Shown: positions 7,365-16,600 of the stretch, piece after piece
Layout of the letters: the number at the start of each line of letters is the position of its first letter
Numbering within the stretch: the first letter of the stretch is position 1
NCBI GenBank assembly: GCA_947626705.1
Contig: CANQTJ010000012.1
Coordinates: 1-18,702 of the forward strand
Direction of reading: 5' to 3'
DNA: 18,702 nt
Origin: an uncultured Clostridia bacterium
GTDB lineage: Bacteria; Bacillota; Clostridia; TANB77; CAG-508
Made by a program: the position numbers and the translations under genes
Notes under the pieces: model-generated
The model's input: only the letters and a program-made list of their open reading frames with translations
Told to the model about the DNA's origin: nothing
Database searches by the model: none

Positions 7365-7653
7365 GTGAGAGCACAAGTATAAGTATATACAAAATCATAA
7401 AAAAATATATATATAATATAAAAATAATAGCTTGTATAAAACACATCTCCGTAAGGAAAATTTAAATTTTAAATTAAAATGTCACAAAAACATAATAAAA
7501 ATGTTATTAATAAGTAATGAACATAATAGATTTATTTCCGTAAATATGAAAAGCTTAAAAAAAAATTATCCAAAATATGTGTATTGAAAATAAAACTTCA
7601 ATTAACTACAATAGAAATGTATAAAAATAAAATTGTTTAAGGAGAAATGTATT
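7365..7653. other. non-coding gap between comEA and the giant adhesin gene
   Basis: The gap is AT-rich and has no coding frame, hairpin of note or RNA gene that I can identify. The only clear signals are the promoter at 7584-7612 and the ribosome site AAGGAG at 7639-7644. A few more GC-containing words (for example CTCCGTAAGG near 7448) do not fit any riboswitch core I know. Confidence 0.5.
7584..7612 (+). promoter_or_regulatory. sigma-A type promoter of the giant adhesin gene
   Basis: TTGAAA (7584-7589) and TACAAT (7607-7612) are separated by 17 bases, about 40 bases before the start codon. The leader is too short for a riboswitch, so any control would act at this promoter. Confidence 0.7.
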
Positions 7654-10600
7654 ATGTTGAAGAAAAAAATCAATTTCAAGAAAGCAAGTATTATATTAGC
7701 AATAATGATAATAATTATTGGACTAATAGTAGCTAGTGTAAACGCAGACAATTCTAAATCTTATGTAATAGAAGTAATAAATGCAAAAGATTCAGATGAA
7801 GATGCAGTAACAAACAACGAAATAAAAGTGCAAAAACAAATAATAAAGGATAATAGTGAACAACCTTACTATAAAGATAAAGATTTAACATATAAAGTAA
7901 GTGTTAGTAATGTTATACCAGATGAGCAAAAACAGGTTGCTATTGTTATTGATACTTCACATAGTATTACCTATAATGATAAAGAAACAAAATTAAAAGC
8001 CAGTGCAACTGACTTAGTAACTAAGTTATATGCAGGTTGTTCTGGAATTAAAATACAATTATTTAGTGCAAGTGGAAGGAAAACAGAAGCACAATTATCT
8101 AGCGGTCAAAGTACTATTACAAATGCTATAAATAGTCTTACAAAAGGTGATGGTAATAATGTAGCAAATGGAATAAATGCAGCAAAAACATCTTTTCCAG
8201 TAGGTACTAATAAAAAATATATGATTGTATTTACAGATGCAACAGATAATACAGAACAAGTGCTACAAGAAGTAAATAGCAATGATATACAAGTTATTAC
8301 TGTATCTATAGATAATATATCAAGTACTATTTATAAAGATAGAATTATAAAAATGGTATATAGTGATAATTATGATCAATTAGATCCACAAGTAGCAAAT
8401 ACATATAAAAAATTTGATGTAGAAGCTATTGTTAATCTTATTAACGAAAATTTATTAGATGTTAAGGTTACAGATGTTTTAAATGGTGCATTAAAAGAAT
8501 ATTTTGAATTAGAAATTAAAACAACTACAGAAAAGGATAATGTAACTGAAACACAAGACGGATACGAATGGAGTATTCCTATTATAAAACGTGGAGAAAC
8601 CAAAGAACTAGAATATACTTTAAAGATGAAGGAACGTATAAATATAACAGATACACAATATAAATATCACCAATTAGGAACAAGTAAAAATATTAAAGTA
8701 GATTATAGTAAAAAGGTTTATGACATAGAAGAAGATGAAAAAGCAAGTCTAAAATTAGATTCAGAAGAAGTACCACAAATAAAAATATATGAAAAATATA
8801 GTGTTACATTTAGGGCAGTAAGTGAAGAAAACAATTCATTACCAATAGAAGGAATAACATTTGATGTTGTAGCTAAAGATGAGCTTGGTAATGTAGTATA
8901 TAAAAATACATTAGAAACAAATTCGTATGGAGAAATAGTAGTAGATAATTTAAAAACATCTGGAACAGTACATTTCGAAATAAAACCAACCGTAAATAAA
9001 GAAGGATATGCTCCAACAGATAGAATGGAAATGGATATAAGCAACCAAAATGGTGTAGGATTTGAAATGGAAACTCCTGAATTTAAAGATTATTTTAAAT
9101 CTGAAGAATCAAAGAGAAATTGTACAGTAATTGTACCAATAAATACACAGAAGTTCACTTTAGAAGTTGACTTAACAGAATTAAACAATTCTAATGTTAC
9201 ATTAGGAAATACAGAATTTAGATTAATACAACCAAAATTAAATAACAAATACGATTTACAAGCCAAATTTGCTGAAACTGATTCAGATGGAAAGGCAATG
9301 TTCTATCCAACTGTAATGACAAAAGGTGGAACTTATGAATATATATTATCACAGATGAATGTTCAAAGTGGTTATATATCTATGGGAAATGTTACAATTA
9401 AAATAAAATTTGATAGTCATGGTAACATAGAAGAAATAAAGACTATATATAATGATAATGTAACAGGGGAAAGAATAAGCGAAAATAAAGGTTTAATAAA
9501 AGTACAAAATGCAACAGAAGCAGAAGAATCATTTAACTTAGAACTTAATTTAAGAGATGAGGATGATAACACTAAGGCAATAGAAGGTGCAGAATATACA
9601 ATAGAAGTAGGAAGAGTAAGTGCTGGAAAATGGACAACTACAATATATAATAATATCATAACAAATGAAAAAGGAAAAATAAATTATACATTACCAGGTA
9701 ATGGACAAATACAATTAAAAATAACACAAGTAAAAGCACGTACAGAATACAACATAGATACAGATCCAAAAATAATAGTATTTTCAAGAATAAATGGAAT
9801 AGTAAATAATCCAACTCAAAGTTACAACCAAAATGCACTAACTCATGTAAATTCAGAAGCATTTAGTGATGGAAACAAGATAATAGTTGATTTAACAAAT
9901 AAAATAAAGAGCGCAAGAAATATTATAGAGGTTGATTTATCAGATGAATCAGAAACAGATATAAAAGTACCATACATTCAATTAGAATTAACAAATACAA
10001 CAACACAAAAACAATATTTAGCAACAACAGATGCAAATGGATTAGCAAGATTCCAAATAGATGATGAAATACAAGGAGGATATTTATATAACTTAAAAGT
10101 TTTAAGTCCTTTACCAGTTATATATGATAGTATTCCAGAAACAGGTATAAATATACATTTTGATGCATCTCAACATATAGACAGTGTAAGTAATGCAAAC
10201 GATTCAGGAAATGATCCAATTCTTGGTATAGACAATATGCAAATTATAGCAAATGGAATATTTACAGATTATACGTCAACAATACATTTAGGGGCAACAG
10301 TTAATGCAGAGCATACATATACATTTAAAGTGCATTTAGCTGACGAAGAAGAAAAACGTAATGGAAAAGATGTTGGATTAGATGGAGTAGAATATGACAT
10401 TCAAATAACTGCACAAGACGCAACAAATAATACAATAGTAGAGCGTAATATAAAAGGAAGAAAAACGGATTCTAATGGAGATATAACAACAAAGTTAATA
10501 TTATCTGATTATATAGAGATAACAGTAACACAAAGAACGTCAAAAACATCATATAAAATAGATAATCAAACAAAAGTAATAGAACTAAGTTATACAAATA

Positions 10601-13600
10601 ATAAATTGACTTTAATGAATCAACCACAAGATGTATCAATAACAGGAAATATAGTATTATATGAAACTACTAATGTAAAGAAAACATCTGATGATTTATT
10701 ATTAGACTTAGTTATAAATAAAGAAGATAAAGCAACAGGATTCCCAGCAAGTTTACCAATTAGAATATATCAAGAAACGCAAGGAGTGGCTAAGATTACT
10801 ACAGTTACTGGAACTCAAAATGCAATAACAGGTGAAAAAGAAGGAACTTGGATTGAACAATCTGGAAATTCATCAACTCCAACACCAGTACAAACGACAG
10901 GAGATTTAAATATAAAAGCCAACACAGATAGTCAAGGAACAGTTGTAATAACAGGGCTAAAAGTAAATGGTGTTCCACCACAAGGAGAAGAAGAGTTTGT
11001 AATATGGGTAGTGGAAACAGATCCAACTACAGGAGCAGATATAGATGCTACTAAAGTAAAATATTTAATAACATATAGATATAATGAATATAAAGAAATT
11101 ATAGAAATTACAAATGTTGAAGCAACTTATGGAAATAGATTAGTAAAACGTGATCAATTTGATGGAATTACATTTAATGGTTATGAAACATATTTAGGTT
11201 ACCAATCAAACATAAATACAACAATTTATGCAAACTATGAAGATGTTGGAAACTTATCAATTGATATAGATAAATATGATAGAGATAAAAATAAATTAGT
11301 TGGGGCAAAATATAATATAAAAGTAACAAGAATGGATGGCTACGTAATACAAAAAACAGTAGAGATAGTTGATGGAACAATAGAATTACCAGGTGTATTA
11401 GTTCAAGAAAATAGTCAAATTACAATAAATGAAATAACACCACCTGTAGGATATGCTCTAAATGAAACAACAGAAGTAATCGACGTAGAGAGAATCGATC
11501 CTACTGGAGAGGTAGTTTTGAAATTACAGCCAAATGGATATAGTCCTGCTAGAGCAGACTTGAAGCTAATACAAGCTTATCCAACTAAAGCTGGAACAAT
11601 GAAAACAGAATATCAATTGGATTTAACAGATTATGAAGCAGATGAATTTGACATAAAAATAAATCTATTAGATAAAAAAACATCAAAACCAGTATCAGGT
11701 GGTTCATTTATAGTATCAACAGATCAAGGAGCTATGGGAACAACAGCACTTACAGGAGCAAATGGAACGACAGAAAGAAAAGTAGGAGGAAAATACGAAG
11801 ATCCAAAAATAGTTAAATACACTATATCATCAGCAGTTATACCAAAATACTATAAAGCTATATCTAAATTTGATTTAGATATTCCATTTGATGCTGATAA
11901 AAAGGTAGATGCAACAAAAGTCAATAATCAATCAGACAGTAATTTTAATATTACATGGGAAATTAAAGAAGTAAATACACAAAATGGTGCCGATATTGTA
12001 CTAAATGTATATATTGAAACAGAATTACCATTAGTCTTTGAAATACAGACAGTAGATGCTATAAGCGGAAACAACGTAGATGTAGCTACATATACAGCAG
12101 AGCCAACAGTTCAAGATGGAGATTTTGGAAAAGGAATAATTGATCCAATAACAAAAATTACAACTTTAGAAATAGGATATGTAGAAAAAAATCAAGTAAA
12201 AGAATATACATTACATACAGAAATAACCGACAACTATAAAGATGTACCAGATTATACTATTAATATAACTTACGATAAAGATGGAAATATAATTGCTCAA
12301 CCAGTAACAAGTGATACTAGTGTATTGATAGTAAAATCATTTAATGGAAATACAATTGAATTAGAACATAGAGTTGAGCCTAAACAAGGAATTCAAATAG
12401 TTAATAAAGACTATTTTACAGATAATCTTATAACAGGAGCGCAATTTGAAATAACAACAGCAGATGAAAAAGTAGAACCAATAGATATAGGTTTAACAGG
12501 AGTAGGCTCAACATTGGGAGATAAAAATGGTGAAGCCAATTCTACAGTTAGATACAAAGTACATCAAACAAAAGCTGCAAGTGAATATGTAAGAATACCA
12601 GACTTTGAAATAGATGTAGCATATGGACAAAATAGAGAAGTAACAGGTGTTACATTAGTACAACAAACACAGAGTGTACAAATATGGGTTACACCATCAG
12701 CTTTAAAAAATTATCCTACAACAGAGCTTGGATACAATGGAAATGATAAAGGAATAGTAAAATTAGAAATAAAAAGTTACTATGATATAAGAGTAAAAGT
12801 TAAAAATGTTGATAGGAAAAATAATTCTATATTAATATGTGATACACAATATCAAGTTACGTCAGATCAAACAAGCGAAAGTAAAACAGTAAAAACAGAT
12901 ATAAACGGAATAGGAACAGCTCATTTAGATGAACTAAATATAGGTAAAACAGTAGTTTATAAAATAACAGAAATTCAACCAGCCTTAGACTATCAACCAT
13001 TAGAAATAGATGAAATAGATGTACAAGTAGTATTTGATAGTAATGGATATGTACAATCAACAACAGTAATGCAAGGAAAAGGTAGTGATTATGCAACATC
13101 ATCAGTTGTAACAGGACACAATAATGAAGATAATTTTACTGTTAATGTAGAAGTAACAAGTAATCCAAAATTTAGGCTTAATATAACAAACATAGATTAT
13201 TATAATTCTAATATTAAGTTACCAGGAAGTAAATATAAAGTAACTGGAGATATAGGAGATTGTATAGATGATGGAGAAACAGATGCTAATGGAAAAATTA
13301 CATTAAGAATGAGTGGGAATCCAATCAATAGAGTAAAATACACAATTCATGAAGTAAAACGTTCAGTTGGATATCAATCATTAGAAGAAGACATAGAAAT
13401 AGAAGTAGATTTTGATCCAACAGATGGAAGGGTAACAGCTTGTAATGTAGTAAAAGGAAGTAGATTTACTAAAGCTGTTGTTACAAGTCCACAAAATACT
13501 ACATTTGATCAATTTAGCATAGATGTAGAAATAAAGAGTGTTGAAGAATTAAAATTTAAAATAAATAATTACGCAGAAGTAGTGGATGTAAGCGGAAATG

Positions 13601-16600
13601 TAACTAGAGTAGCAGTTCCAGGTACTAAATATAATATTAAAGCAATAGAAGTATCTAATAAAGAAGATCTAAACGTGGACAACACAGGATTAACAGATGG
13701 TAATGGACAAACAGAAATAGGTATGAATAGAGCTTTATCTAATAAAACGATAAAATATGTAATCTCACAAGTTCAAAAAACAGCAGGATATAAGAGATTA
13801 GATTATAATATTACAATACAAGTAGAAATAGAAAATGATGGTAAAGTTAAAAGTGGTTCACCACAAATCGTAGTAAACGATGATGGACAAGATGCAAGCA
13901 ATTTTGCAGATATTACAAATGTTAATATAAATGATTTTGAAATATCTGTTGATATAAAAAATAATAAATTATTAGACTTTGTAATACATGATGTTTCAGA
14001 AATTAAAGATAATACTGGAACATTACAAACTGTAAATGTAGCAGGAGCAACATTTAAAATATCTGCAACTGAAAAAGGCAAAGATAATTTAAATGTAGAC
14101 GAAACAGGAACAACAGATAGTCAAGGACAAACAAAAATTGGTATGGATAGAGCATTAGCAAATAGAACAATAATATATACAATTTCTCAAGAACAACAAG
14201 CAACAGGATATAAAAGATTAGACTTTAACATTACAATAGAAGTTCAATTTGATAATGATGGAAAAATAATTACTACTACAACTCAACCACAAATTATAGC
14301 AAATAGTGACAATCAAATTGCAAATGATTTTGCATCAATTATAAATGTTGATGTAAATGGATTCCAAATAGATGTTCAAATAAAGAATAATAAACTATTA
14401 GATTTTATGATACACAACATTTCTTATTATGAAGATAGTAATGGAACATTGCAAACTGTAAATGTACCAGGAACAATATTAAAAATATCAGCAACTGAAA
14501 AAGACCAAGATAACTTAAATGTAGACCAAACAGGAACAACAGATAACCAAGGACAAGCTAAATTTGGTATGGATAGAGCATTAGCAAATAAAACAATAAT
14601 ATATACAATTTCTCAAGTACAAGCAACAATTGGTTATAAAGATTTAGATTACAATATAACAATAGAAGTAGAATTTGATCAATATGGAAAAATAGTTAAT
14701 ACTACAAATACACCACATATTATACAAAATAGCAATAATCAAATTGCAAGTTCATTTGCGAAAATTACAGGTGTTGATGTAGATGGCTTCCAAATAGATG
14801 TTGAAATAACAAATAATAAGCTATTAGACTTCAAGATAAATAATATAAGCACAAGTGTAAATTCACAAGGACAAAAATCAACAACACCAGTAAGAGATGC
14901 AAGGTATAAAATATCTGCAACAGAAGTGTCAGAAAATAAAAATCTAAACGTAGATAAAGAGGGAATAACAGATAGTAAAGGACAAGTAACAATATCAATG
15001 AATAAAGCATTAGCAGGTAAAACAATAAGATATACAATTACAGAAGTCAAAAAAACAGTAGGATATGAATGGTTAGATTGTGAAATAATAATAGAGTTAC
15101 AATTTGATAATACTGGAAAAATAATTAATAATTCATGGCAATTTATACCTAATAGTAAAGGAAACAGTGCAAGTGGATTTACAACAATAACAAAAGTTCA
15201 TATAAATAATTTTGAAGTTTACTTAGATATAGAAAATACACCAATAAAAGAATTAGGAATACATCTAGTTGCAAAAGATATGTATAGTGATGTACCTATA
15301 GATGGAGTAAAAGCAAATGCTTATTTAGCTGCAAATGATGTAGAAAATTATACTTTACAAAGTGATAAAAAATATGACTTTAGTGTTGTAAATAAAGATA
15401 TGAAAGTAAACGATGAAAGCCACAAATATTTATATACAGGTGTAGATAGAGATGGAGATGGAAATGCAGATGTAGCTCAAGGAGAAGATTATTTATCAAT
15501 GGGACAATATTTGGAAGGAACTAATGTACGTAGAACATTAAGAGTTATATTAAGAGATGTTCCAGCGCCATATCAATGGTATGTAAATAATTCAAGTTCA
15601 AGTCAATCTTATGCAATAGTAATTAATTTAACATTTGACGATGAAGGTAAAATTATAAATCAAGCATTACAAACAGGTAGAAATCAGTATATTGGTTATC
15701 AAGCAGATGAGAGATATGTAAGCGTAGATTCTACAGGATATGGATTAACAATAACACTAAGATTTTATCCAATGTTATATGTAAAAATGGAATCACAAGA
15801 TATGTATACAGAACAAATACTAGATTCAAGAATAAATTTAAGTACATCAAGACATGCTGTGTCATGCTCTTATGCTGAAGATTATATAACTGAAGGATAT
15901 GTAGGATATAAAAACTTATATGATGATAATTTAGGATATCCACATTCTATAGCAGGAGCTATATATGAAGTAAAAAGTAGTCATAGTTTTGTAAGAGCGG
16001 CAAGAGCTGAAAGAGCAAACACTACAAGAACATTTTATATGTATGAAGAAACAGAGCCAAGGCAATCTGAAGCATATTACCAAAGATATAGACCGAAAAA
16101 ATATACATACTACAATAGTTCAATGATAGCTAAAATACAAGTTGAATACGATGATGTTGGAAAAATAAAAAATGCACAAGTACAACAATATATGTCTAGT
16201 AACAATATAACTGATAAGTATATTGATCTGGATTGGAATGATTATTACTTAACAATAAGAGTAAAATATGTTCCAACAACTAAGATTGTTGCTAAAGTTG
16301 TGGATAGAGTAACAAATTCACCAATAAGTAATATAAGGTTATATCCATTTAATGACGGAAAATCAAGATATCAATATTCTACATCTTCATATGAAACAAC
16401 ATCATATCAAGGAGACGCAGGATGGACATATTGGGGTGCTAACATTCAAGGAACAGGAAATCAATATACAATTGGTGTAGCATTTACAGGAAAAGCATAT
16501 AATGGATATTTTGAACCAGGAAATGTATGTGTAGATATTGGATATGACAAAAATGGAAGGATAGATACAGCAAAGATAACTACGCAAAATATATTTAAAA

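Noticed and set aside
7440..7600. Possible riboswitch before the adhesin gene
   Set aside because: The CTCCGTAAGG word and nearby sequence do not form a recognisable riboswitch core, and the best promoter lies downstream of it, so it would not be in the leader.
7608..7620. ACAATAGAAATGT, also found at bases 1-13
   Set aside because: One copy is inside a coding region and the other at a promoter; a 13-base match in such AT-rich DNA is probably chance.
7647..7653. ATG just upstream of the giant adhesin start
   Set aside because: It is in another frame, too close to AAGGAG, and does not lead into the signal peptide.
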